64,000 bases of DNA from Streptomyces hundungensis (lineage in GTDB: Bacteria > Actinomycetota > Actinomycetes > Streptomycetales > Streptomycetaceae), in contig NZ_CP032698.1 in NCBI RefSeq assembly GCF_003627815.1, forward strand, positions 6,944,001 through 7,008,000, in the 5' to 3' direction. Shown here one piece after another: positions 47,151 to 58,850 of the stretch. Position numbers and translations under genes: made by a program. Each line of letters starts with the position of its first letter. Positions within the stretch are counted from its first letter, which is position 1. A model generated the notes under the pieces. The model was not told where the DNA came from. It saw nothing but the letters and a program-made list of their open reading frames with translations, and made no database searches.

Positions 47151-47737
47151 CGTACGCATCACTGATCGATCTGGCCGCCGAGGAGAAATCCGCCGAGGTG
47201 ACCAACTGGGGCGGACGCATCGGCTGGCTCGTCGGGCTCGCGCTCTTCGTGGCCCTCGTCTACTGGCTGATGCGCCAGGGCTGGCAGTGGCGCCGGCGCC
47301 TCCAGGCCGACCTGCCCGAGCTCGCCACCGCGCCCGAAGCGCCCGGCGAGGCGAGACTGGAGCTGAGCGGCCGCTACCACGGCTCCACCACCGCCGGGCA
47401 GTGGCTCGACCGCATCGTGGCGCACGGCCTGGGCGTACGCAGCAAGGTCGAGCTCACCCTGACGGACGCGGGTCTGGACGTCGTACGCCCCGGGGCGAAC
47501 GACTTCTTCGTCCCGGCCGACCGGCTCCGCGGGGCCCGGCTCGACAAGGGCATCGCGGGCAAGGTCCTCACCGAGGGCGGCCTGCTCGTCGTCACCTGGA
47601 GCCACGGCGACCGCCTCATCGACTCGGGCTTCCGCTCCGACCGGGCCGAGCAGCACCCGGCCTGGGTCCAGGCCATCAACCCCATGACCAAGACGTTCGA
47701 ACAACCCACCACCACGACGGAAGGCGCCGCACGATGA
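47147..47737 (+). CDS. Membrane PH-like domain protein inside the pyr operon
   Basis: A 196-aa protein of unknown function. One membrane helix lies near residues 25-43 ('[17 protein letters not shown]'), preceded by a short amphipathic head. The remainder is beta-rich and resembles bacterial PH-like domains ('[46 protein letters not shown]', '[21 protein letters not shown]'). GTG 47147 overlaps pyrC (GTGA) and its end overlaps carA (ATGA), so it is translated strictly with pyrimidine genes. It might place or regulate the pathway at the membrane; that is inference. Confidence 0.85.
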   Translation: MTYASLIDLAAEEKSAEVTNWGGRIGWLVGLALFVALVYWLMRQGWQWRRRLQADLPELATAPEAPGEARLELSGRYHGSTTAGQWLDRIVAHGLGVRSKVELTLTDAGLDVVRPGANDFFVPADRLRGARLDKGIAGKVLTEGGLLVVTWSHGDRLIDSGFRSDRAEQHPAWVQAINPMTKTFEQPTTTTEGAAR

Positions 47738-48868
47738 CGACCTCCACCCGGGGAGCCGCCAAGACTCCCGCCGTACTCGTCCTGGAGGACGGCCGCATCT
47801 TCCGCGGCCGCGCCTACGGGGCCGTGGGGGAGACCTTCGGCGAGGCCGTGTTCTCCACCGGCATGACCGGCTACCAGGAGACCCTCACCGACCCGTCGTA
47901 CCACCGCCAGGTCGTCGTGATGACCGCCCCGCACGTCGGCAACACCGGCGTGAACGACGAGGACCCCGAATCAGAGCGGATCTGGGTGGCCGGCTACGTG
48001 GTGCGCGACCCCGCCCGCATGCCGTCCAACTGGCGCTCGCGCCGCTCCCTCGACGACGAACTCGTCCAGCAGGGCGTCGTCGGGATCTCCGGCGTCGACA
48101 CCCGCGCCCTCACCCGCCACCTGCGCGAGCGCGGCGCCATGCGCGTCGGCATCTTCTCCGGCGAGGCCGTCGCGGACGACGCGGCGCTGCTGGCCCGGGT
48201 GAAGGAAGCGCCCCAGATGGTCGGCGCCGACCTCTCCGCGGAGGTCGCCACCAAGGAGACCTACGTGGTCCCCGCGATCGGTGAGAAGCGCTTCACCGTC
48301 GCCGCCGTCGACCTCGGCATCAAGGGCATGACCCCGCACCGCATGGCCGAGCGCGGCATCGAGGTGCACGTGCTGCCCGCCACCGCCACCGCCGAGGACG
48401 TCTTCGCCGTCAACCCCGACGGCGTGTTCTTCTCCAACGGCCCGGGCGACCCGGCCACCGCCGACGGCCCCGTCGCCGTGATGCAGGCCGTCCTGGCCCG
48501 CAGGACGCCGCTGTTCGGCATCTGCTTCGGCAACCAGATCCTCGGCCGCGCGCTCGGCTTCGGCACGTACAAGCTGAAGTACGGCCACCGCGGCATCAAC
48601 CAGCCGGTGCAGGACCGCACCACCGGCAAGGTCGAGGTCACCGCGCACAACCACGGTTTCGCCGTGGACGCGCCGCTCGACAAGGTCTCCGAGACGCCCT
48701 ACGGGCGCGCCGAGGTCTCCCACGTCTGTCTGAACGACCAGGTCGTCGAAGGCCTCCAGCTGCTCGACCAGCCCGCCTTCAGCGTCCAGTACCACCCCGA
48801 GGCGGCCGCGGGCCCGCACGACGCCGCGTACCTCTTCGACCGCTTCGTATCTTTGATGGAGGCCGAGC

Positions 48869-48876
<8 letters not shown>
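47734..48876 (+). CDS. carA: Carbamoyl-phosphate synthase small (glutaminase) subunit
   Basis: CarA hydrolyses glutamine and passes ammonia to CarB. The 380-aa protein has the N-terminal CPSase domain ('[16 protein letters not shown]') and a C-terminal class I amidotransferase with the Cys in '[16 protein letters not shown]' and the His/Glu pair in '[16 protein letters not shown]'. It overlaps the PH-like gene by 4 nt and carB by 8 nt. Confidence 0.96.
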
Positions 48877-52177
<3,301 letters not shown>

Positions 52178-52190
52178 CAGACGGGGAAGC

Positions 52191-52218
52191 AGGGGGACAC
52201 CGGAAACGGTGTCCCCCT
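52191..52218 (+). terminator. Intercistronic hairpin between carB and pyrD
   Basis: A 12-bp perfect stem ('agggggacaccg') with a GAAA tetraloop, 13 nt after carB and 40 nt before pyrD. It may be a partial terminator or an RNA-stabilising element, since pyrD and pyrF appear to have no promoter of their own. Confidence 0.6.
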
Positions 52219-52258
52219 CTTCATGAGCCCTCTCCCAGAGCCCCTGAGGACACCGACC

Positions 52259-53367
<1,109 letters not shown>

Positions 53368-53371
<4 letters not shown>

Positions 53372-54201
53372 CCCCCTTCGGTACCCGACTGCGCGAGGCG
53401 ATGGACACCCGCGGCCCGCTGTGCGTGGGCATCGACCCGCACGCCTCGCTGCTGGCCGACTGGGGCCTGAACGACGACATCGCGGGCCTGGAGCGCTTCA
53501 CCCGCACCACGGTCGAGGCCCTCGCCGACCGGGTCGCGATGCTCAAGCCGCAGTCCGCGTTCTTCGAGCGGTTCGGCTCGCGCGGGATCGCGGTCCTGGA
53601 GAAGGCGGTCGAGGACGCCCGCGCGGCCGGGGCGCTGGTCCTGATGGACGCCAAGCGCGGCGACATCGGCTCCACGATGGCGGCGTACGCGGCCACCTAT
53701 CTCGACCCCGCCTCCCCGCTCTTCTCGGACGCCGTGACGGTCTCGCCCTACCTGGGCTTCGGCTCGCTGCGCCCCGCGCTGGACCTGGCGGCCGCGTCCG
53801 GCTCGGGCGTCTTCGTGCTCGCCCTGACCTCCAACCCGGAGGGCGCCGAGGTGCAGCGCTCGACGGCCGCCGACGGCAGGCCCCTGGCCCAGCTGATGCT
53901 GGACCATATGAGGGCCGAGAACGCGGGCGCCTCGCCGCTCGGCTCGGTCGGTGCCGTGGTCGGGGCCACGCTCGGCGACGCCGGGGTGGACCTCGACATC
54001 AACGGCCCCCTGCTCGCCCCCGGCATCGGCGCCCAGGGCGCGACCCCGGCCGATCTGCCCGGCGTCTTCGGCTCGGCCGTCGCCAACGTGGTCCCGAGCG
54101 TCAGCCGCGGTGTGCTGCGCCACGGCCCCGACGTGAGCGCCCTGCGCGAGGCGGCGGCCCGGTACGCCGACGAGGTCCGCGAGGCGATCGAGCGGGCCTG
54201 A
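53368..54201 (+). CDS. pyrF: Orotidine 5'-phosphate decarboxylase (type 2)
   Basis: PyrF gives UMP, the last step of the pathway. The 277-aa protein belongs to the longer type 2 group: 'PLCVGIDPHASLLADWG', 'MLKPQSAFFERFG', the catalytic 'VLMDAKRGDIGSTMAAYA', and 'LAPGIGAQGATPADL'. It starts in the pyrD stop codon and ends 9 nt before the operon terminator. Confidence 0.96.
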
Positions 54202-54210
54202 TCCACGCCG

Positions 54211-54244
54211 GCGCCCCGGTGTGACATGTGTCGCACCGGGGCGC
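54211..54244 (+). terminator. Terminator of the pyr operon
   Basis: An 11-bp stem ('gcgccccggtg'), one U-G pair and a 3-bp gac/gtc extension close a 4-nt loop, directly after pyrF. It lacks a T-run but is strong. Confidence 0.75.
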
Positions 54245-54427
54245 CGTGCTTCCCCGACATGCGGCGACGCCCGGTGCGCGGCCCCCGGAACCCGGAATCC
54301 GCCCCTCGCGGGAGGCTCCGCGGTGCGCGGGCGGCGATCGTTGACATTTTCCTTACACGAAACCAGGGTGTTATGTCCGGAAAGTCCCGGTCGGTTGAGG
54401 CTGACCAGGACTTTTCGTCTGTTCTCG

Positions 54428-54456
54428 CTGACTGGAGCGGCCTTGGCCGCTAGTCT
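54428..54456 (+). promoter_or_regulatory. Candidate sIHF promoter
   Basis: CTGACT (54428-54433) and TAGTCT (54451-54456) are separated by 17 nt; transcription would start near 54463 with a leader of about 110 nt. A TTGACA at 54341 has no matching -10. The rest of the 54245-54573 gap shows no gene. Confidence 0.4.
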
Positions 54457-54573
54457 CCGACGAGAGCAGACGAGCACGTGCGCGAGTGCGTTGTTCGTTG
54501 CTCGCCTGGTGTGGGGCGATTAGGTTCCTCACCGGTCCGTATCCGACAGTTCGACATCCGAGGTGACGTAGGC

Positions 54574-54897
54574 GTGGCTCTTCCGCCCCTTACCCCTGAA
54601 CAGCGCGCAGCCGCGCTCGAAAAGGCCGCCGCGGCTCGCCGGGAGCGGGCCGAGGTCAAGAATCGACTCAAGCACTCCGGCGCCTCCCTCCACGAGGTCA
54701 TCAAGTCGGGCCAGGAGAACGACGTCATCGGGAAGATGAAGGTCTCCGCCCTCCTTGAGTCCCTGCCCGGCGTGGGCAAGGTCCGTGCCAAGCAGATCAT
54801 GGAGCGGCTCGGGATCTCCGAGAGCCGCCGCGTGCGGGGGCTCGGCTCCAATCAGATCGCGTCCCTTGAGCGTGAGTTCGGCGGCTCCGGGGCCTGA
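54574..54897 (+). CDS. sihF: Streptomyces integration host factor sIHF (mIHF-type nucleoid protein)
   Basis: sIHF is an actinobacterial nucleoid protein that binds DNA without sequence preference and influences topology, septation and antibiotic output. The 107-aa protein begins '[33 protein letters not shown]' and has a helix-two-turn-helix segment in '[35 protein letters not shown]'. GTG 54574 gives the known N-terminus; 'gaggtgacgtaggc' precedes it. gmk follows after a short hairpin (54900-54917). Confidence 0.95.
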   Translation: MALPPLTPEQRAAALEKAAAARRERAEVKNRLKHSGASLHEVIKSGQENDVIGKMKVSALLESLPGVGKVRAKQIMERLGISESRRVRGLGSNQIASLEREFGGSGA

Positions 54898-54899
54898 CG

Positions 54900-54917
54900 T
54901 CTCGGGCATGCCCGAGA
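54900..54917 (+). terminator. Short hairpin between sIHF and gmk genes
   Basis: An 8-bp stem ('tctcgggc') with a 2-nt loop, 3 nt after the sIHF stop. It is too short to be certain as a terminator and lies just before the gmk start region. Confidence 0.4.
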
Positions 54918-54935
54918 AGCTGGAATAATCGCCGC

Positions 54936-55529
54936 ATGGCAGTAACCCCCCGGGGGACCACCCCCGTACCCCCGGACGCACGTCCGCGGCTGACCGTGCT
55001 CTCCGGCCCCTCCGGGGTCGGCAAGAGCACGGTCGTCGCTCATATGCGCAAGGTCCACCCCGAGGTCTGGCTCTCGGTGTCGGCGACGACCCGCAAGCCC
55101 CGCCCCGGCGAGCGGCACGGCGTGCAGTACCTCTTCGTGGACGACGAGGAGTTCGACAAGCTCGTCGCCAACGGCGAACTGCTCGAGTGGGCCGAGTTCG
55201 CGGGCAACCGCTACGGGACCCCGCGCCAGGCGGTTCTGGAACGTCTCGAGGCGGGCGAGCCCGTCCTCCTGGAGATCGATCTCCAGGGTGCCCGGCTCGT
55301 CCGCGAGTCGATGCCCGAGGCGCAGCTCGTCTTCCTCGCGCCGCCGAGCTGGGACGAACTGGTCCGCCGGCTCACCGGCCGCGGCACCGAGGCACCCGAC
55401 GTCATCGAGCGCCGGCTCACCGCCGCGAAGGTCGAACTGGCCGCCGAGGCGGAGTTCGACACCACCCTGGTCAACACCTCGGTCGAGGACGTGGCCCGCG
55501 AGCTGCTAGCCTTGATGCGAGTTGTTTGA
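54936..55529 (+). CDS. gmk: Guanylate kinase
   Basis: Gmk phosphorylates GMP. The 197-aa protein has an N-terminal extension of about 17 residues, P-loop '[16 protein letters not shown]', the GMP-binding '[21 protein letters not shown]' and '[15 protein letters not shown]', and '[13 protein letters not shown]'. The ATG is 6 nt after an AATAAT hexamer (54924-54929), so the message could be leaderless. rpoZ begins 96 nt after the stop. Confidence 0.95.
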   Translation: MAVTPRGTTPVPPDARPRLTVLSGPSGVGKSTVVAHMRKVHPEVWLSVSATTRKPRPGERHGVQYLFVDDEEFDKLVANGELLEWAEFAGNRYGTPRQAVLERLEAGEPVLLEIDLQGARLVRESMPEAQLVFLAPPSWDELVRRLTGRGTEAPDVIERRLTAAKVELAAEAEFDTTLVNTSVEDVARELLALMRVV

Positions 55530-55536
55530 TCCTGTC

Positions 55537-55561
55537 GTATGACGTCATCCGTAGGTCATAC
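55537..55561. promoter_or_regulatory. Palindromic site upstream of rpoZ
   Basis: 'gtatgac' (55537) and 'gtcatac' (55555) form an inverted repeat with an 11-nt spacer, and the 10-bp palindrome atgacgtcat overlaps the left half. It lies 65-90 nt before the rpoZ GTG, suggesting an operator; no regulator is identified. Confidence 0.35.
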
Positions 55562-55625
55562 CGATGACGCCGAGACGACCGGCATCGTGCGACACGCATC
55601 TTCGATCCCCATCGGAAGGCAGAGA

Positions 55626-55898
55626 GTGTCCTCTTCCATTACCGCCCCCGAGGGCATCATCAACCCTCCGATTGATGAGCTCCTCGAGGCAACCGACTCG
55701 AAGTACAGCCTGGTGATCTACGCGGCCAAGCGTGCCCGCCAGATCAACGCGTACTACTCGCAGCTCGGTGAGGGCCTGCTCGAGTACGTCGGCCCGCTGG
55801 TGGACACCCACGTCCACGAGAAGCCGCTCTCGATCGCGCTGCGTGAGATCAACGCGGGTCTGCTGACCTCCGAGGCCATCGAGGGCCCCGCCCAGTAG
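55626..55898 (+). CDS. rpoZ: RNA polymerase omega subunit
   Basis: Omega helps fold and recruit beta-prime. The 90-aa protein has '[36 protein letters not shown]', the omega core, and '[24 protein letters not shown]' at the end. GTG 55626 is preceded by 'gaaggcagagagt' and gives the usual Streptomyces length; upstream in-frame codons have no such site. It lies between gmk and coaBC, a conserved arrangement. Confidence 0.95.
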   Translation: MSSSITAPEGIINPPIDELLEATDSKYSLVIYAAKRARQINAYYSQLGEGLLEYVGPLVDTHVHEKPLSIALREINAGLLTSEAIEGPAQ

Positions 55899-55919
55899 GC
55901 AGCGAGACGTTTCCCACCC

Positions 55920-55948
55920 CGGGCCCGGCAGCGCGACTGCCGGGCCCG
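55920..55948 (+). terminator. Terminator after rpoZ
   Basis: A 12-bp perfect stem ('cgggcccggcag') with a 5-nt loop, 21 nt after the rpoZ stop. Confidence 0.75.
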
Positions 55949-56030
55949 TGGTGTGTCATGGGTACGGACACGCAGACACACACGCAGGTACGTACACGCA
56001 TCACGCGCGCGGGGAGAGGAGAGTTTTTTA

Positions 56031-57308
56031 ATGGCCAAGCCGAAGGTCGTTCTGGGGGTCAGCGGCGGCATCGCCGCCTACAAGGCGTGCGAACTGCTGC
56101 GCCGGCTGACCGAGTCGGGGCACGACGTCCGGGTGGTGCCGACCGCCTCGGCGCTCCACTTCGTCGGCGCCGCCACCTGGTCGGCGCTCTCCGGCCACCC
56201 CGTCTCGACCGAGGTCTGGTCGGACGTCCACGAAGTGCCGCACGTCCGCATCGGGCAGGGCGCGGACCTGGTGATCGTGGCGCCCGCCACCGCCGACATG
56301 CTGGCCAAGGCCGCCCACGGTCTCGCCGACGACCTGCTCACCAACACCCTGCTCACCGCGCGCTGTCCGGTCGTCTTCGCGCCCGCGATGCACACCGAGA
56401 TGTGGGAACACCCCGCGACCCAGGAGAACGTCGCCACCCTGCGCCGCCGGGGCGCGGTCGTCGTCGAGCCCGCGGTCGGCCGGCTCACCGGCGTCGACAC
56501 CGGCAAGGGCCGGCTGCCCGACCCGGGCGAGCTGTTCGAGGTGTGCCGCCGGGTGCTCGCGCGGGGGAGCGCCGAGCGGGATCTGGCCGGGCGGCATGTG
56601 GTGGTCAGCGCGGGGGGCACGCGCGAGCCGCTCGACCCCGTCCGCTATCTCGGCAACCGCTCCTCCGGCAAGCAGGGGTACGCGCTCGCCCGGACGGCCG
56701 TCGCGCGCGGGGCCCGGGTCACCCTGATCGAGGCCAACACCGGGCTGCCCGACCCGGCCGGTGCGGACGTGGTCCGCGTCGGCACCGCCGTACAGCTGCG
56801 GGAGGCCGTCCTGAAGGCCGCGGCGGACGCCGACGCCGTGGTGATGGCGGCCGCCGTCGCCGACTTCCGGCCGGAGACGTACGCCGCCGGAAAGATCAAG
56901 AAGAAGGACGGCGAGGAGCCCGCGCCGCTCACCCTGGTCCGCAATCCGGACATCCTCGCCGAGATCTCGGCCGAGCGGGCCCGGCCGGACCAGGTGGTGG
57001 TCGGTTTCGCCGCCGAGACCGACGACGTGCTGGCCAACGGCCGCCTCAAGCTCCGCCGCAAGGGATGCGACCTGCTGGTCGTGAACGAGGTCGGCGAGCG
57101 CAAGACGTTCGGCTCCGAGGAGAACGAGGCCGTCGTCCTGGGCGCCGACGGCTCGGAGACTCCGGTCCCGTACGGTCCGAAAGAAGCCCTCGCGGACACG
57201 GTCTGGGATCTGGTGGGTCCTCGTCTCGTCCGGCCGGACACCCTTTCCGCCAACCGTCCCCAGGCCGGGTCCGACCGTCCCCAGCCCCGCGGGACCGACC
57301 GTCCCTAG
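56031..57308 (+). CDS. coaBC: Bifunctional phosphopantothenoylcysteine decarboxylase / phosphopantothenate--cysteine ligase
   Basis: CoaBC (Dfp) performs two consecutive CoA steps. The 425-aa protein has the FMN-binding decarboxylase half ('VVLGVSGGIAAYKACELLRRLTESGHDV', 'APATADMLAKAAHGLADDLLT', 'PAMHTEMWEHPATQ') and the ligase half ('VSAGGTREPLDPVRYLGNRSSGKQGYALA', 'AAVADFRPETYAAGKIKKKDG'). ATG 56031 follows 'ggggagaggagagtttttta'. The last 15 residues ('QAGSDRPQPRGTDRP') come from a tandem DNA repeat and are probably disposable. Confidence 0.95.
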   Translation: MAKPKVVLGVSGGIAAYKACELLRRLTESGHDVRVVPTASALHFVGAATWSALSGHPVSTEVWSDVHEVPHVRIGQGADLVIVAPATADMLAKAAHGLADDLLTNTLLTARCPVVFAPAMHTEMWEHPATQENVATLRRRGAVVVEPAVGRLTGVDTGKGRLPDPGELFEVCRRVLARGSAERDLAGRHVVVSAGGTREPLDPVRYLGNRSSGKQGYALARTAVARGARVTLIEANTGLPDPAGADVVRVGTAVQLREAVLKAAADADAVVMAAAVADFRPETYAAGKIKKKDGEEPAPLTLVRNPDILAEISAERARPDQVVVGFAAETDDVLANGRLKLRRKGCDLLVVNEVGERKTFGSEENEAVVLGADGSETPVPYGPKEALADTVWDLVGPRLVRPDTLSANRPQAGSDRPQPRGTDRP

Positions 57309-57321
57309 ACCCGCGGGACCC
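57253..57321. repeat. Minisatellite across the coaBC stop codon, units of 21-24 nt
   Basis: Three units starting 'accgtccc' at 57253, 57274 and 57298 share the core 'accgtccccagncccgcggg'. The coaBC stop lies in the third unit, so change in copy number would alter only the protein tail. Confidence 0.65.
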
Positions 57322-57349
57322 GTGCCCCGGGGTCCGCGCGCGGGTCCCG
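57314..57349 (+). terminator. Hairpin after coaBC
   Basis: A 9-bp stem ('cgggacccg') with an 18-nt loop that itself contains ccccgggg, 5 nt after the coaBC stop. It likely separates coaBC from metK. Confidence 0.45.
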
Positions 57350-57528
57350 TGCCGTGCGGATCGGACGCCGGAACGACCGGATCCGGAGATCTCCGCACTC
57401 CACGGATCGAGACACGTGGTCCCACGAGCAGAACCGACCGATAAACTGGTCTCGGAACGCAGCCGGGCGCAGCTCCCGGCGCGACCTACCATGATCAGCC
57501 AGCAGCCGCTGCAACCCCAGGGAGCATT

Positions 57529-58737
57529 GTGTCCCGTCGTCTGTTCACCTCGGAGTCCGTGACCGAGGGTCACCCCGACAAGATCGCTGACCAGATCAGC
57601 GACACGATCCTCGACGCGCTCCTGCGCGAGGACCCGACCTCGCGCGTCGCCGTGGAGACCCTCATCACCACGGGCCTGGTGCACGTGGCCGGAGAGGTCA
57701 CGACCAAGGCGTACGCCCCGATCGCCCAGCTCGTGCGCGACAAGATCCTGGAAATCGGCTACGACTCGTCGAAGAAGGGCTTCGACGGCGCCTCCTGCGG
57801 CGTCTCGGTCTCCATCGGCGCCCAGTCCCCGGACATCGCGCAGGGCGTCGACACGGCGTACGAGAAGCGCGTCGAGGGCGACGAGGACGAGCTGGACAAG
57901 CAGGGTGCCGGCGACCAGGGCCTGATGTTCGGCTACGCCACGGACGAGACGCCCGAGCTGATGCCGCTGCCGATCCACCTCGCGCACCGCCTCTCGCGCC
58001 GCCTGACCGAGGTCCGCAAGAACGGGACCATCCCCTACCTGCGCCCCGACGGCAAGACCCAGGTCACCATCGAGTACGACGGCGACAAGGCCGTCCGCCT
58101 CGACACGGTCGTGGTCTCCACGCAGCACGCGAGCGACATCGACCTGGAGTCGCTGCTCGCCCCCGACATCCGCGAGTTCGTCGTCGAGCACGTCCTCAAG
58201 CAGCTCGTCGAGGACGGCATCAAGCTGGACACTGACGCCTACCGCCTCCTGGTGAACCCGACCGGCCGCTTCGAGATCGGCGGCCCGATGGGCGACGCCG
58301 GCCTGACCGGCCGCAAGATCATCATCGACACGTACGGCGGCATGGCCCGGCACGGCGGCGGTGCCTTCTCCGGCAAGGACCCGTCGAAGGTGGACCGCTC
58401 GGCCGCCTACGCCATGCGCTGGGTCGCCAAGAACGTCGTGGCGGCCGGCCTCGCCTCCCGCTGCGAGGTCCAGGTCGCGTACGCGATCGGCAAGGCCGAG
58501 CCGGTCGGTCTGTTCGTCGAGACCTTCGGCACCAACACCGTCGAGAACGAGAAGATCGAGACCGCCATCACCCAGGTCTTCGACCTGCGCCCGGCCGCGA
58601 TCATCCGCGACCTCGACCTGCTCCGCCCGATCTACGCCCAGACCGCCGCCTACGGCCACTTCGGCCGTGAGCTCCCCGACTTCACCTGGGAGCGCACGGA
58701 CCGCGTGGACGCGCTGCGCAGCGCCGCGGGTCTGTAG
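57529..58737 (+). CDS. metK: S-adenosylmethionine synthase
   Basis: MetK makes SAM from methionine and ATP. The 402-aa protein has '[25 protein letters not shown]' at the N-terminus, '[12 protein letters not shown]' (ATP loop), '[26 protein letters not shown]' and '[19 protein letters not shown]'. GTG 57529 has 'ccccagggagcatt' before it. A TAAACT hexamer at 57442 may be the -10. I see no SAM riboswitch pattern in the 220-nt upstream region. A terminator follows. Confidence 0.97.
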   Translation: MSRRLFTSESVTEGHPDKIADQISDTILDALLREDPTSRVAVETLITTGLVHVAGEVTTKAYAPIAQLVRDKILEIGYDSSKKGFDGASCGVSVSIGAQSPDIAQGVDTAYEKRVEGDEDELDKQGAGDQGLMFGYATDETPELMPLPIHLAHRLSRRLTEVRKNGTIPYLRPDGKTQVTIEYDGDKAVRLDTVVVSTQHASDIDLESLLAPDIREFVVEHVLKQLVEDGIKLDTDAYRLLVNPTGRFEIGGPMGDAGLTGRKIIIDTYGGMARHGGGAFSGKDPSKVDRSAAYAMRWVAKNVVAAGLASRCEVQVAYAIGKAEPVGLFVETFGTNTVENEKIETAITQVFDLRPAAIIRDLDLLRPIYAQTAAYGHFGRELPDFTWERTDRVDALRSAAGL

Positions 58738-58753
58738 GACACCAGGCACCCAG

Positions 58754-58789
58754 CGAGGGCCTCGGACCGAAGCCGGTCCGGGGCCCTCG
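58754..58789 (+). terminator. Terminator after metK
   Basis: A 15-pair stem ('cgagggcctcggacc') with one U-G wobble and a 6-nt loop, 17 nt after the metK stop. Confidence 0.75.
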
Positions 58790-58820
58790 CGCGCGTACCG
58801 GCGTCGGCCGCCGACCGCCG

Positions 58821-58843
58821 TTGTCAGTACGGTCTGGTAGGAA
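58821..58843 (+). promoter_or_regulatory. RecA-NDp/PafBC-like promoter of priA, leaderless
   Basis: TTGTCAGTA, 8 nt, TAGGAA: one change from the damage-promoter consensus in the upstream block and one at the last base of the hexamer. The priA GTG begins exactly 7 nt after the hexamer, the same geometry as rarA. Confidence 0.55.
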
Positions 58844-58850
58844 TTTGGCT

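Noticed and set aside
54373..54453. A 26-codon frame (MSGKSRSVEADQDFSS...) upstream of the sIHF gene
   Set aside because: No convincing ribosome-binding site, third-position GC much lower than neighbouring genes, and it overlaps the likely sIHF promoter.
57309..57528. A SAM riboswitch in the metK leader
   Set aside because: The region contains GC-rich hairpins, but I could not find the conserved core or kink-turn pattern of a SAM riboswitch class. A covariance model search would decide.
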